Source of the DNA: Heliopora coerulea
Lineage: Eukaryota > Cnidaria > Anthozoa > Scleralcyonacea > Helioporidae
Assembly: GCA_030142905.1 (NCBI GenBank)
Contig: JASJOG010000112.1
Span: 846,501-910,500 of the forward strand
DNA length: 64,000 bases
Direction: 5' to 3'
Shown: positions 38,101-48,822 of the stretch, piece after piece
How positions within the stretch are numbered: position 1 is the first letter of the stretch
Layout: each line of letters opens with the position of its first letter
The notes under the pieces: model-generated
Database searches by the model: none
Told to the model about the DNA's origin: nothing
What the model saw: only the letters and a program-made list of their open reading frames with translations
Position numbers and translations under genes: made by a program

Positions 38101-40400
38101 ATATACCTCGCATAATTGTTTTCACACATGTTTTTTTTAAATTTTTAAAACAATTTTACCGAACTCAGTCGGCTTCTCCCCCACTCATGCATCATTTGTA
38201 AACAAAACATTTTGAACTCATCCCGAGCTAGGCTTTGATAGATTGTGCCTGCACAATATTTGGCATAATTTGCCAGTATGAGCTCAATTTTCACGATTTT
38301 TCCGAAAAAAGCACTGCAAGCATAATTATCATTTTCCGCTTCTTCTGAAGCATTAAATTACTCATTTTTCTATGCTGAAAGAATTTATTACCAGAATTTA
38401 CTAGTAATCAGCGTCAAACAGCATGAGAACGTTTGTAGTTTCGTAACCAGTCTCTACTGAGAACTGACCCACTGCCCGCGGGCTGTGCTGCTGTTTGTTT
38501 AACAATCAAGATGGCGACTTACAGTGATTTCGAGGATGGCAGGGATTTAGAACGTGAAAACGAAGCGACATAAACAGTCAGTGGTCCGGGAACAGCTGAA
38601 ATAACCCGACAACGAACTCTGAGATTAATTGAAGGGAAGTAATTATGAAAAGAGAGGAACATCTGATGCGAAAAATGTAATTCTCGTGAGCATTCCCTCT
38701 GCTCTCCTCGTGCTTCAGTGACCTGCAAGATCGTGTCCTCGTAGACTCCCTGCAAGCTAGTGTTATGCCACAGTACAACAAGCGATAAGGACAGAGTTGT
38801 TTGTTAAACAGTACAAAAAAGTACAGTATTGGCTCTGCATGAACTACTTACAGTTATAATTTTAACAGTTACAACTACTTGTACTTCATTTAACATGTTA
38901 ACGTTGAGTAACACCAACTTCACGACTGTGGTTACCATGAATACCATTTAAAGAAACAATAAAATAGCATATGTTCTTCGCACTTCTTAGTATCATCAGC
39001 ATAATTTGAAAAAACTGGCACACTTCCCGGCACAATTTCAGTGAAAAGGGAGCAGTGCTAGTAGCATAATGTGCTAGTTTTACGAGCACAATCTATCAAA
39101 GCCCATCCAGAGCGCATATATTGCTAAAAGGTAAAAGATATACAAATGTTTGAATACTTCCTTGCCAAATTTCGTTGCTTTTTTGGTATTTTCTGGCACG
39201 GCGACTTCGTTTATTAAAAAATAGTTCTTCTTCCGTAACTTAAACAAAACTGAACGCTATCTTTTTTTGCTTAGAGGTGAATAGCGCAGGATATTTCGAC
39301 ATAGAGGAACTAATCAGATTGCGCGAAAAACACTGTTCACTTGCGGGTTATATACTAAAATATTTTATCCATGAAATAGGTGTTAAGTTTGTTTACCTAG
39401 TTAGGTTTGGAAGTAATGTTGGGCATTACACCTACCAACAGCATACCCCTGGTAAAAAAACACCCGCATGTGACGTGACGAACCAATTACGTAAATAGGG
39501 GAACATTGGGGGAACCTGACTGTCACTCCTCACTCGACTCTGAAGATGGTAACCGCTAAGGCTGTTGAAACGTCAGTCCCACGAACTCCACAAGCAGTCT
39601 TCCTCAAAACTGTTTAACTCATGGTGATCCACTTTCCGCCAACACGTATTTTGTTGTATAATTTAGCAAGATGAATAGTACCGTGATCTATCTATAATTT
39701 TCAGAAATTTTACGAGAAAAAATCAAGTTGTTTCTCAACAATTTATTATCTTTGTATTTGCCCTTTAACATTTGTAATAATCGATTCTGATTGGCTAAGA
39801 GCAGTGCAATTTCAAGGTGACACAGTGCAGAAAAAAGGTAATACAATAATTTGTATGACTTACCTTTTATGGCTCTATTACTTTTTTCATGTATAATATT
39901 AATTGGTAATAGCATGACTTCTCGTACAATGTGAAAAAACACACCCTTGTGAGTTTTTTAAAGACCTCAGATATCACATCCTTCGAATTCGTGCTATTTT
40001 GATACTCTTTGAAAAACTCGCTCGTGCGTGTTTTTTCCAAATTACACTCGAAATCATGGTATTACATATACTTATTTTTACTCTTCTAAGCACTTCTTAT
40101 CTCAATTCAGACACCACTTCGAAGTCGGCAAAGATTGGCTCCCTTAATGCAGAAACTTATCTGGAGGTTTGTCGGATATTGAACCAGGATCGTCCAGGGA
40201 AGGACTGGAAAATTATGGCCGGGAAAATGGGATACAACATTGACAAGTTAAAGTCATTTTCTAAGAATGACAACCCTGCAGATGTTGTGCTTGAAGATTG
40301 GAGAACAGTAGATGGAAATAATTTGCATAAACTGATCGAAATTCTCACGGACATGGGGAGAGATGACGTGGTAGAAATTATAAAAAGGCACTGGATATAA
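27080..40400 (+). CDS. TNF receptor superfamily member with death domain (gene 1)
   Basis: Spliced model: 27080-27169, 30391-30988, 34202-34315, 36010-36093, 37188-37259 and 40111-40400, all GT-AG. After exon 2 all joins are phase 1, and each middle exon is a multiple of three. Exon 1 plus the start of exon 2 form a signal peptide. The internal Met at 27128 (MSKILKRPLNRFIL, then VAIVANLGFSLSLA) gives the more typical one. Exon 2 holds the cysteine-rich extracellular repeats, one membrane span and a Cys-rich juxtamembrane patch. Exons 3-5 encode a Ser/Glu-rich cytoplasmic linker. The last exon is a death domain. Such receptors bind TNF-type ligands at the cell surface and recruit death-domain adaptors. 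An optional exon may lie at 39275-39451. It has a tandem paralogue at 52478. Confidence 0.85.
30391..30988 (+). CDS. TNFR gene 1, exon 2 (cysteine-rich repeats and transmembrane segment)
   Basis: It follows acceptor TTTTATAG and completes the hydrophobic signal core. About three TNFR-type cysteine-rich repeats follow, including CPPGQGWSVSC and DDTDIECKKCIQGKSYSP, the pattern C-x-x-G/C-x-x-x-S/T-x common in this family. The membrane span is VVSIIVPSIAIIGFCVLC, followed by KCCPQLRQ. It ends with donor GTGAGT in phase 1. Confidence 0.88.
31084..31569. repeat. Inverted pair of tRNA-derived SINEs
   Basis: The left monomer (31084-31274, minus) and right monomer (31377-31569, plus) face tail-out. 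Each has a tRNA-like head: TAGCTCAACAGGTAAAGCAG with TTCAATTCCCACTCAAG on the right, and the complement on the left. Both share an outer tail that includes GTCAGATTATCATGAAAAA. It lies in intron 2 of TNFR gene 1, so the transcript could form a hairpin of roughly 190 bp. Confidence 0.7.
31680..32371. mobile_element. Deleted hAT-type element, 692 bp, 6-bp TSD
   Basis: The ends are CAGGCCTCTCA and TGAGAGGCCTG. It is flanked by 6-bp direct repeats TGTCCA (31674-31679 and 32372-32377). The subterminal parts are unusually rich in GCGCGC. It keeps the tail of a transposase on the minus strand. A 6-bp duplication fits a hAT subgroup (hAT6-like), by inference. It lies in intron 2 of TNFR gene 1. Confidence 0.8.
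31895..32280 (-). pseudogene. hATC-like C-terminal fragment of a transposase
   Basis: The minus strand is open from about 32280 and reads through SGSNSQVERTFRTVTSILLD and RHLSMAHNALNESLIV, which resembles the hAT dimerisation motif (S-N-x-x-V-E-R-x-F). The ORF ends with an acidic tail at 31895. The N-terminal nine-tenths of a transposase is missing, so this is a remnant in a deletion derivative. Confidence 0.6.
34202..34315 (+). CDS. TNFR gene 1, cytoplasmic exon 3
   Basis: 114 nt, phase 1 to phase 1. It encodes a Ser/Glu-rich linker starting TLSVHDVESQSKCDISQG. Acceptor TTTCAAG and donor GTGAGT. Confidence 0.7.
34602..34706 (+). repeat. (TCCA/TTCA) tetranucleotide microsatellite
   Basis: Repeats of ATCC and ATTC in intron 3 of TNFR gene 1. 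ORFs rich in His-Pro-Ser-Ile here are artefacts of the repeat. Confidence 0.85.
35010..35059. repeat. Perfect 22-bp palindrome with 6-nt loop
   Basis: 35010-35031 and 35038-35059 are exact complements (core GACAGGAAGTGACAC), with loop GTATGC. A DNA cruciform or an RNA hairpin could form. Confidence 0.85.
35112..35145. repeat. (AT)n dinucleotide repeat
   Basis: About 17 AT units inside the element at 34959-35294. Confidence 0.9.
35175..35205 (+). ncRNA. Hammerhead-ribozyme-like core
   Basis: CTGAAGA, then 16 nt able to form a short stem (TTGC with GCAA), then GAAACGTC. This fits C-U-G-A-N-G-A, stem II, G-A-A-A and a GUC cleavage triplet, with a very short, self-complementary stem III (ACGU), as in dimer-acting hammerheads of Penelope-like retroelements. 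Activity is not shown. Confidence 0.45.
35640..35930 (+). repeat. (CGTT)n-type microsatellite
   Basis: Repeats of TTCG and close variants over about 290 bp in intron 3 of TNFR gene 1. All three frames stay open only because the repeat lacks stop codons. Confidence 0.85.
36010..36093 (+). CDS. TNFR gene 1, cytoplasmic exon 4
   Basis: 84 nt, phase 1 to 1. It encodes DCPDVTTPLMQNNNGGNEPD and a few more residues. Acceptor TTTCTTTAG and donor GTAATG. Confidence 0.68.
37188..37259 (+). CDS. TNFR gene 1, cytoplasmic exon 5
   Basis: 72 nt, phase 1 to 1. It encodes a Ser/Thr-rich stretch (TSPSLSGRSTPSIESTEVAQ). Strong acceptor TTTTTTCTTTAG and donor GTAAGT. Confidence 0.7.
39275..39451 (+). CDS. TNFR gene 1, doubtful optional exon
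   Basis: A pyrimidine-rich acceptor (TTTTTTTGCTTAG) opens a 177-nt stretch that keeps phase 1 and ends at GTAAAA. The encoded residues (NSAGYFDIEELIRLREKHCS onward) have no domain I know and are more hydrophobic than the neighbouring exons. The known exons splice in phase without it. Confidence 0.25.
39540..39574 (+). ncRNA. Hammerhead-ribozyme-like core
   Basis: CTGAAGA, 20 nt with stem AACCGC against GCTGTT (one mismatch), then GAAACGTC. Same layout as the copy at 35175. It lies in the last intron of TNFR gene 1. Confidence 0.42.
40111..40400 (+). CDS. TNFR gene 1, last exon: death domain
   Basis: It starts after acceptor CAATTCAG in phase 1 and ends at TAA 40398-40400. It encodes about 96 residues with a full death-domain pattern: LNAETYLEVCRILN, GKDWKIMAGKMGY (the conserved Trp of helix 2), NPADVVLEDWRT and LIEILTDMGRDDVVEIIKRH. 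It is clearly related to the last exon of gene 2, so the pair arose by duplication. Confidence 0.9.
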
Positions 40401-42065
40401 GTACATCGCACCATAACTAGGTGTGGGAAATAGGCCTCACGTTTTCCACTTAATTTGAAAACTTTGCTTCCCCAATACCGTCGGGTTCCATATCTCGCGG
40501 GAATCTGACGCAAAAAAAAAAAGAAGAAACTAAAAAAAATTTTAAAAAAATTTTTAAAAAGTTTAAAAAATTAAAAAAAAAAATCAAAACAGTAGGCGTA
40601 CATGGCATTGGCCACGTGCCACCAAATACTTTGCACCAGGTTTTCCAGTTATCTATCCCCGGATTAAGCAATTTTTCGCACCGGAGCAACGTGCTGTTGG
40701 CGTCAATAAGGCTCTGGCAGTTGCCGGTTGTATCAGTAGAAGGAAAGCCGAGGGGACTACAACGGTCACTCGAAAGACTCGCATGGGCCAAATAGATGTT
40801 TATTTCGTGAGTTTGACAAATTAATTTGATCTACGCGAAAGAAATTAATGAATATCGAGATTTAGACAAGTAAATCTACTTGGATTTATTACATTTTCAG
40901 GTGATCCCTGGAAATTACCACCCTCCAAAAGTGTGTTGCTTCGGGGCAATTGCTCCCCTTGTACTACACTTGCAGCCCTTGCGGGCTGTGTGTGGCCCGT
41001 GTAACAGTTTTAACTTTTGATACCAGTTTGATGACATTTTATACGACAATTTATAGAATCTTCAATTCAGTTCGGGAAGTACTGCGGAATTTCTCTATTT
41101 TCATTGAAGGAATTTCTGACTTCAGAAAAGTCCTGCCACATTACCACAAACTTAAATGACCAGTTTAGAATCATCCCCTGGGTAACATAAGAAGATTTCA
41201 TGCCGAACTTACACTGCTAAAGGGAATTCGAAAACTTAATTCGACTTGAGCGAGATTCGAACTCTCGCATCTTGTTGCGTCACACTTGTGGTTTGTTGCT
41301 GAATACCGCTGACCGACTTTGTACTGTGTTCAGTCTCTTCACGAACAAGTTAATATCGCATTCAGAGCTAATTTGATCATCAATTATGCTATTGCTATAG
41401 TTTTCCTATTCACCGCCGTCGCTGTTCCTTAAAGTCCCTATAGTCCAGGTCCGACCTAAAACCAGAATAAATTATAAACTAAATACGCTAAGTCGGTTAT
41501 TGCTTATGCTCTGTAGGACTATTTGGTACATGCACTTTATAACAACTCGCTAACTTGATAGGTTGACCATGTAAATTTAATTTTTTGACGCATTTTGAGA
41601 ATATTTTATAAACTTCGACAAGTCAGATTTTGTAGTAAAAAAAATCCGCCAATTTTTTGACACAACTTTGAGTAAGTAATGAACGAAGCGAAAGGTTTTA
41701 GGAACAGTTTTGATCGCAGTGTCGTTGCTAGGCTAATGGTTTGTATTATACTGGAGTGTATTACTAGTGCTTTAAAGCAATAAACCTGTAAAGTTTCATT
41801 TATTTTATTTTTGCTTTATTTACGATTTGCAGACATTATATGGAAATAAAAAAAAATTAAAAAATGTTAACAAAGCGGGGGTCATGGAAGTCCTGGAAAT
41901 CCTGGGAAGTCATGAAGTTTCAAATTTCAAATATAGGTCTTTGAAAATGTAGAAAATCAGGCTTGGTCGTGGAAATTTATGGAACATTGAAACTTCTCTT
42001 CAACAAGATAGAGTTTATACTGATAATCGATGTGATGGACGAGCCAGGCGGAAATCATAATTTAA
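40401..42065. other. No gene supported
   Basis: 3' flank of TNFR gene 1. An A-rich stretch lies near 40512-40585. A B-box-like TTCGAATCTCG on the minus strand near 41247-41267 may be a decayed SINE. No ORF with a domain was seen. Confidence 0.4.
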
Positions 42066-42135
42066 GTATGAATATGAAAGCCCAGCGAAAGACTTGTAGA
42101 AAAGTCGTAATTAGGAAAAACGTTTATTGAGATCT

Positions 42136-42168
42136 AACGTTTCGTTGCAGTTAACTCAACATCATCAA
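42136..42168 (-). ncRNA. Hammerhead-ribozyme-like core (minus strand)
   Basis: On the minus strand: TTGATGA (first base C to T), 18 nt with a perfect GTTG/CAAC stem, then GAAACGTT. The first core base differs from the consensus, so cleavage is doubtful. Confidence 0.35.
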
Positions 42169-42689
42169 AGAATGAAGTAAAAGGTTACTATAACAGGTTA
42201 ATTAGCATAATTTGGCGTTTGAGAGGATGTGGGAAGTGAAAAGAAATCACAGGGGATGACGAGAGGTAAAGATATCAAAAGAGAGAAAGTAGAATGGAGC
42301 TGATATGAGAATTAAGAGTGGGATTGAGTTTCTTAATAAGTAAGCTTTCTCTTATGGAGGAAGACGAGAAAACGAAACGACAGTGAAATCATTTGGTGAA
42401 ACAAGGTGAGAAGTATCTTGGTGATGTGTGAGAATGTTGGTTGGTGCAGGGTTGGCGCGCTTTTTTCCCGTTAAAGCAGAAATTCCCAAGTGGTCAGAGA
42501 TCCGTGTGTGGAGACGTCGGCTTGCCTGGCCCTCCTACAGTGCGCTACAGCATTGACATTTAAAACGAATTACATCAGCTCTATTTCACGTACTCTCTTT
42601 TGACATGTTTTCCTCTCCTCATCACCTCTGACATCTTTTCACCTCCCACTTCTCAAACGCCAAAGTATGCTAATTAACTTGTAATAGTA

Positions 42690-43380
42690 ACCTTATAATT
42701 AGTAAATCTGTATTTTAAAAGTGTGAGAGCTTGGAGATATCTTGAAATGATGAATGAACGGTCGTCAAGTTCTATGCTCAGAAAAACAATTTCTGATCCC
42801 CAGATGGGGATCGAATCCGCAACATTCTGATGACCTGTGAGATACTTTAACCATTGAGTTACCAAGACTCAGATGGTGAGCTCAGGTGCAAGTTCGACAT
42901 ATGTGCGACCTAAGCGGAAACCACTATATGTTAATAACGATATTGATGAAATTTATATTTTAGAAGTGTGAGAGCTTGGAGATATCTTGAAATGATAGAT
43001 GAACGATCGTCAAGTTCTATTCTAAAAAAAACCCGATTTCTAAGCCCCAGACGAGGATCGAGCCCGCAACCTTTTGATGACCGTTGAGACGCTATAACCA
43101 TTGAGCTGCCAAGACTCAGATGGTGAGCTAAGGTGCAAGATATCTCCAAGCTCTCACACTTCTAAAATATAAATTTCATCAATATCGTTATCAACATATA
43201 GTGGCTTCCGTTGAGGTTGCACATATGTCGAACTTGCACCTTAGCTCACCATCTGAGTCGTGGTAGCTCAATGGTTAAAGCGTCTCAACTTTCATCAGAA
43301 GGTTGCGGGTTCGATCCCGGTCTGGGGCTCAGAAATCGTTTTTCTGAGGAAAGAGCTTGACAATCGTTCATCTATCATTT
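42690..43380. repeat. Three tRNA-derived SINE copies, two inverted and one direct
   Basis: Complements of the B box (GGATCGAATCC and GGATCGAGCCC) lie near 42806 and 43054, and a direct copy (TAGCTCAATGGTTAAAGC then GGTTCGATCCC) lies at about 43263-43325. Flanking tails match the SINE at 1-650 with divergence. Confidence 0.75.
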
Positions 43381-43417
43381 CCTTACAATTAGTCTTTGTC
43401 ACATTTTCTTTCATTCT

Positions 43418-43450
43418 CTGATGATGTTGTGTTAAATACAGAGAAACGTT
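43418..43450 (+). ncRNA. Hammerhead-ribozyme-like core
   Basis: CTGATGA, 18 nt with a weakened stem, then GAAACGTT. It is the inverted partner of the copy at 42136-42168. Confidence 0.38.
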
Positions 43451-43520
43451 AGATCCCAATAAACCTTTTTCCTAATTGTGCCTCTTCTACGAATCTTTTC
43501 CTTGGCTTTGATATTCATAC

Positions 43521-46500
43521 CGTGAGTTTATACTGATTTTGCTATACCCTTCGTCCGCATTAAAGATATTTAATCTTGGAAATTTTCACTGCATGGCCAA
43601 ATAGCTCTTTTTCATGGCATGACGTTTTGGAATTTCCAGATCGTGCATTCCCCTCTGCTGAATAAAATCGTCTGACGTTAGCGAGAACAAATCTTTGAAT
43701 TCGATGTGTCATTCTCAAGACTTACAGGTTTAGGACTTTTTGTATCCTCTATACGGGACACTGAGCGTAAAAGGACTGAATTAAAACTTTTTGTGTAATT
43801 CTTTTAGTGTCGAATAAAACGTTTTAGTACGACTTCCATATTTGTACATCTAGTTATGTAGTAATTAACATTACTTATTGACACTTATTTTCTATGAAGA
43901 AGTCGATGACTTTGATGAAGATATTAAGATGGCATTGATACTTGGTTTTTGTTGGAGATGATTTTCGTTGAATTATTGAAGTCGACATTAAAGTCACTAC
44001 ATTTCTTTTTTATTTTTAACCCCACAAAATACCGCAAAGTTTAGAGAATTTGTTGTCGCGAATTTCCGAACGCACGTTTAGCATGAAGCTCCGTCTGGAC
44101 GATTTGGTAGAGAAGTAAGGAGTTAACTTGAAGTATTAAGTTTCATGGATATCGGGTAGTTAACTTTTATAAAATTTTATTTTACGAGACAAATTCTGAG
44201 CTCCAGGTGGGACCGGTCAGGAGCTCTGAGTTCGTCTAAGTATCGTAGACTTGACACAGCTTGAACTGCAAGAAACAACGCTTCAACAGTATCTAGCTGC
44301 AATTCCTGGAAAAAATAACGTGATCTGACTGGGTGGGTTGGGGTTTGCCAACATCTAACAAAGGTGAGGTGATTTTATTTATCCTGGATAACCCTATCGG
44401 CTACATGAGCTGTTCTCCCTAGAGATCCAGTAAGAGACACCCTTCATGGGTTTAGTGTTACCACAGGAGGAAGCCGGAGTACCTGGAGAAAACCTGAGAT
44501 GTTTCGTTGTAGAAATTTTCATCAGTTTGGTTGTATTCCCGCCTTTTTCCACTTAGACAACCCCAGACCCATTTGCGTGCGATTCGTCTGCTCAGAATGG
44601 TACACTGCTTTTTTGTGGAAGAATCACGGTCAGGTAAAGACATCACAAAATCGAAAAACGTCCTCTGACCAGACGTTTTGTTCCCGATCTTTCTGCTGCC
44701 AGTACAATGCTACCTGATGATGTTTACAATAGTGATAGCCGAAAGCTATTGATAACTGGTTTGGGAAAAGAACAGTTTTTGTTGTTATACTTTCTTTATT
44801 ATTATTTTCGTTTCACTTCTCTTTCAATTCTCCATTCGTCCTTGTGTATGTCTGTCTGTCTACATGTCTTTCAATCTTTTTGTCTCTTAATCTTTCTCCC
44901 TCTGTTTCCTTTTTTAAAATTAATGTACCTATAAATAAGTAAATAAATAAGTAAATAAGTAAATAAATAAATTAATTAATTAAATATTCAATGGGTGAAA
45001 TAAATGGTTCAAATAAATCAACAAACAAGCAAGCCAACAAAAGAAAACAAACAAACAACCGCAAGCAATTGTTTTGTCGATGGCGCCATTCTACCTCACC
45101 GAATTCTTTCGCCTACGGCGAAAACGTCAAATTTACCTGGACGCCAGTATTGACCATAACGTTTTGACGTTCTTAAGGCGACGTCGACCCCCCTGTACGT
45201 TACCATCTGTGGATTAAACGTGCCTTGGAAGTGCTGGAAGCTGTAGGAACAACAAGTTACATTTGTGTTTATCATGCCAGTTGACTGTAGTTCGTTCCAA
45301 AAATGAAATCTAAGCTTGCCACCTAAAACTGTTCTGGACAGGGAAAGGTCAATTCCCTAAAAACTGCAGCGTCACGATATTCGGAAATACCCGTCAGCCC
45401 CTTGGGCAGACCAAGTAAAGTTTAAAGGTATAGTGTACTGACGAGAAAAATTCAATTTCAGCTGATTGTGTCTCGAATCTATTGCATACTGCTTGACAGT
45501 AAACGAGATGGCCGAACATCGGAATTGGATATTGATCCAAGATTCATCATTCGTCGTCACTTGACGCCAAGGGACACAGCTCTTCGAGAGCAACAGCTTG
45601 TTTCTCTCTGTGAGTATAGTTTAAAACTTCAATTAAATGCCGATGTCGTTGTCTTGGATCTGCATTCCTTCGTTCTTTTGGGTGAGTGCAACAGTTTTGA
45701 TATTAAGGATGCTAAGGATTTAAGTGTCATGTTTGCTTATAAGCCTCCGTCTATGAGTCATTTTGCAGAATAACCAACCGTTTTTGCAATTACTGCTAAT
45801 TAATGGTGCGTCATTCACTAAAGCTTACCCAAACAGAATGCCTGTCTTGTTCTGTCTAGTAAAGTACTCATAGTCCTTAATATTTAAGCCGTATTCTTAA
45901 TATTTCAAGGGTTTTGTAGAGCTCGCATACTCTTATTAGCTTGTAAATGAAGATTAGAAAGAGAGCTGCTATTCTGAGATCGTTGCGTAGGACGAAACTT
46001 CCCTTCGTCGATGTTTAAATTAAACAGGTTGTATGTTGCCTTTTTCCACCTTACACCATCAACACACCACTCTGATTTTGAGATATGTGGAACTTATTTA
46101 GACTAACTTGATGCTGCATTAATATTACGTAATTTCCTGAACAAATTTTAACTGTGACGGTGAACTCCTGGCGTTTTGACAAATTACGTCATTGGCGAGG
46201 CTTTCTGACATTTCATTAATCCTTCCCCACTGCCACAGCTGTTCGCCAAAATTTTAAACACTTCAAGTACGGTAGGAAGCCAATAGGCTGGAAAACGATA
46301 AATAATAGCTGTTATAGGTTTAGTATTTACAGTTACCACAGTCCACTCTTTGAATCCAGTGCTATCAATGGGACTGAAAAACGAACAGTGATGCCAGATA
46401 CAGAACCAGATAAATTATCAGTCTTTGGAAAAAACGAACAGTGGGAATTTGGCCCAAAGAAAACAGTCAATGCTGTAAACATTTTTGAGCATTTTGGCAA

Positions 46501-48822
46501 CAAAAAAATATTACTAAGAAAATGATACTTTGTTGATATTTAATTTTGTGATATTTTAGTGGTACATAATTAACATTCAACCTCATTTGATTTGAAAATG
46601 AATTTTGTTACACTTTTTTTCAAGGAATCTTTCATTTGTACGTTGATAATCAGTAGGCACATTTTAAAAAATTCTGCTACACGAAATTTTCTTTTAGAGG
46701 AAGTCATGCTTTGTTACTTTGAGAAATACATGGTTAAACGATTGCTTGCAGTTGAAGAATGGGCAGAGCCTAAAAATTTGCTGTTACAGTTGATTCATCT
46801 GACCTAAACCTTGAAATTAAAATTCTTAAGGGGCAGGGCTCATCCTTTTAATTAATAAAATCATTTGGGGTTAGCCAAAATAAAATGTTAAGGTGTTCCC
46901 TTGCCCCTTAATGGGTTGATGTTTTTTCAATCTTACATGTACTTGGAGTGGGTTTTTTAATTTGGACATTTGCAGGTTTAAGAGAAGTGAAATGAATCTT
47001 TTCCACCATAACTTAAGGGTTTCTGCAATTTGAAAACAAAATTTGGCTTAAATTTAGCACAGTTGAGGTAAATCTTTGAAGTCTCTTGTTAGGCATCAGT
47101 GATTGGAGAATCCTTTGGTTACTGAGCAAAGTTCTCCATTTACTTTTGCAGTTTAAGCCTATGTCATTGATGCCTTCTTACTGGCCAATTAACTTACTTC
47201 TTCAGATTCTCTTAGGATGTCAAATAAATATTAATAAGAACGATTTTTCGTAAATTTCAGGAAGAAAATTGGCTTATGATATTTTTAAATTTTTAGATAT
47301 ATTTGAAATGAATGATATAAAATGCCAATTATAAACAGACTGAAAAGTTGTTAATGATAATTTTACATATTTTGTATTACATTCTATCATTTTCATAACT
47401 GATTGCTATAAAGCATCTTCCATGAAAGCAGGTATTACTATAATCTAAATGCTAATGCAATTTTTTTCATCCTTCCCTCAATTTCACCAGCAATCACCTA
47501 ATTTCAATTCTATTCAAATGGATAGACTCATTAAGCTGGGGCACAGTCAACTTCCTGAAGCCATGATGATGTCTCTTGTCTGACTAGGGTTAAACCAACC
47601 TCAGAGTATGAATTAGTGGCTTGCACTTTGGAATTTGCAAAGCACTTGTAGTCTTTTGCATTGCATAATTCATGTGAAAATGGAAAAATGTGAAGCATAA
47701 AAATTAAAAAAGAAAGAAAAAAAAACTCTACCATTTTAAATATTTTATGTCTTTTTCATATTCATTCCAGTAAGGTGGTCTGTGACAGAGGCAAGCTGAG
47801 AAGCTGACCCTGTAGCTGGATTTGACAAATTAAAAATGGTTTCACCTGTTAAATGACCTCTATAATATATGGTATGGTATATTATAGAGGTCAGTGGGTA
47901 ACATGTACATGGGGAAATAGCAAGTGAGAGACTGGAACCAGAATTTTGCTATGCCCTTGGCACAATCACACATTGCATTTCACGAGTTGCAAAATGTTTC
48001 CAATTTTTTGAACTGAAAACTTAACAACAAAACCATAGCCAAACTCAACTGAAAAACACAGTAAAGAGCTTCAAACATGTGCACAAACTTGCACTAATCT
48101 TAGAAACAAACCAATTTGTAAGTGTAAATAACCTTTTAGTAACACTACAGAAACTAAACACTGTTTATAGTTAAGTATTAGGGTCAGTAAAACAACATAA
48201 AAAATTGTCTAACCTGCTGCTTGGGTCAATATGCCCTCCAACTTTTTTTGCAATGCTCTTTTGACTCCATAATTTGTACCCTGAACCTCAATTGATCATT
48301 AGAAGAAAGGTGAAAGTGAGAACAAAAGTAAGACCACAATGCTTGCACTTAGGCTGAGACTGTGTGACTCAGTTTGAAAAAGTCCAATCCAGAAATGAAA
48401 AAGTTGGGGAAGGTTCAATTTTAAGACTAAAGCATGTTGAGTCATTGGTGGTTGATGTGATAAAGTATATTACATAATTTTTTTTGAGTTGATGAGATAA
48501 AGCTTAATGTACATGTACTGTACCAACCAAAGACGTTTGTAGGACAAAAAGTGAAGAGAGTTAAGAGGAATGGCCACACTTCTCTGCCACCCCCTGGCTG
48601 TGCTTCTGTAACTGCATCACATGGTGAAACACTCAGCCTAGTATACATTTCATGGGTCTGGGGTTTTATTCCTGCCTAAAAGTGCTGAAGTTGCATTTTG
48701 ATGTTAACTTGGATGCTTTGCAACCAAGTAACACTATGCTAAATGCAAATTACAACTGGTCTTGGTTGGGTTATAGCAATGATGTTCTTATACATTTATA
48801 ATTACAACAAAATGAACCATTA
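43521..48822. other. Long gene-free stretch
   Basis: Probably the 5' flank or first intron of TNFR gene 2. It has an A/T tetranucleotide repeat at about 44930-44990 and low-complexity AT DNA. I found no ORF with a domain, no RNA gene and no transposon with clear ends. One candidate first exon is listed separately. Confidence 0.4.
45508..45609 (+). other. Doubtful first exon of TNFR gene 2
   Basis: An ATG at 45508 opens 102 nt that end in phase 0 at donor GTGAGTAT, the phase needed by exon 2. The last residues (FESNSLFLS) would extend the hydrophobic VILAVILIW into a good signal peptide. But TGA at 45562 interrupts the frame. So it is a broken exon, a sequencing error or a coincidence. Confidence 0.22.

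Larger units (their letters stand above)
42066..43520. mobile_element. Palindromic retroelement remnant, probably Penelope-like, with inserted SINEs
   Basis: Left segment 42066-42180 and right segment 43408-43520 are inverted copies sharing ATGAATAT, TTTCCTAATT and a hammerhead-like core. A second inverted pair (42183-42275 with about 42600-42710) lies inside it and shares GGCGTTTGAGA. tRNA-derived SINEs occupy the interval between. Penelope-like elements are known for inverted terminal copies with hammerhead motifs; no reverse transcriptase remains here, so the class is inference. Confidence 0.55.
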
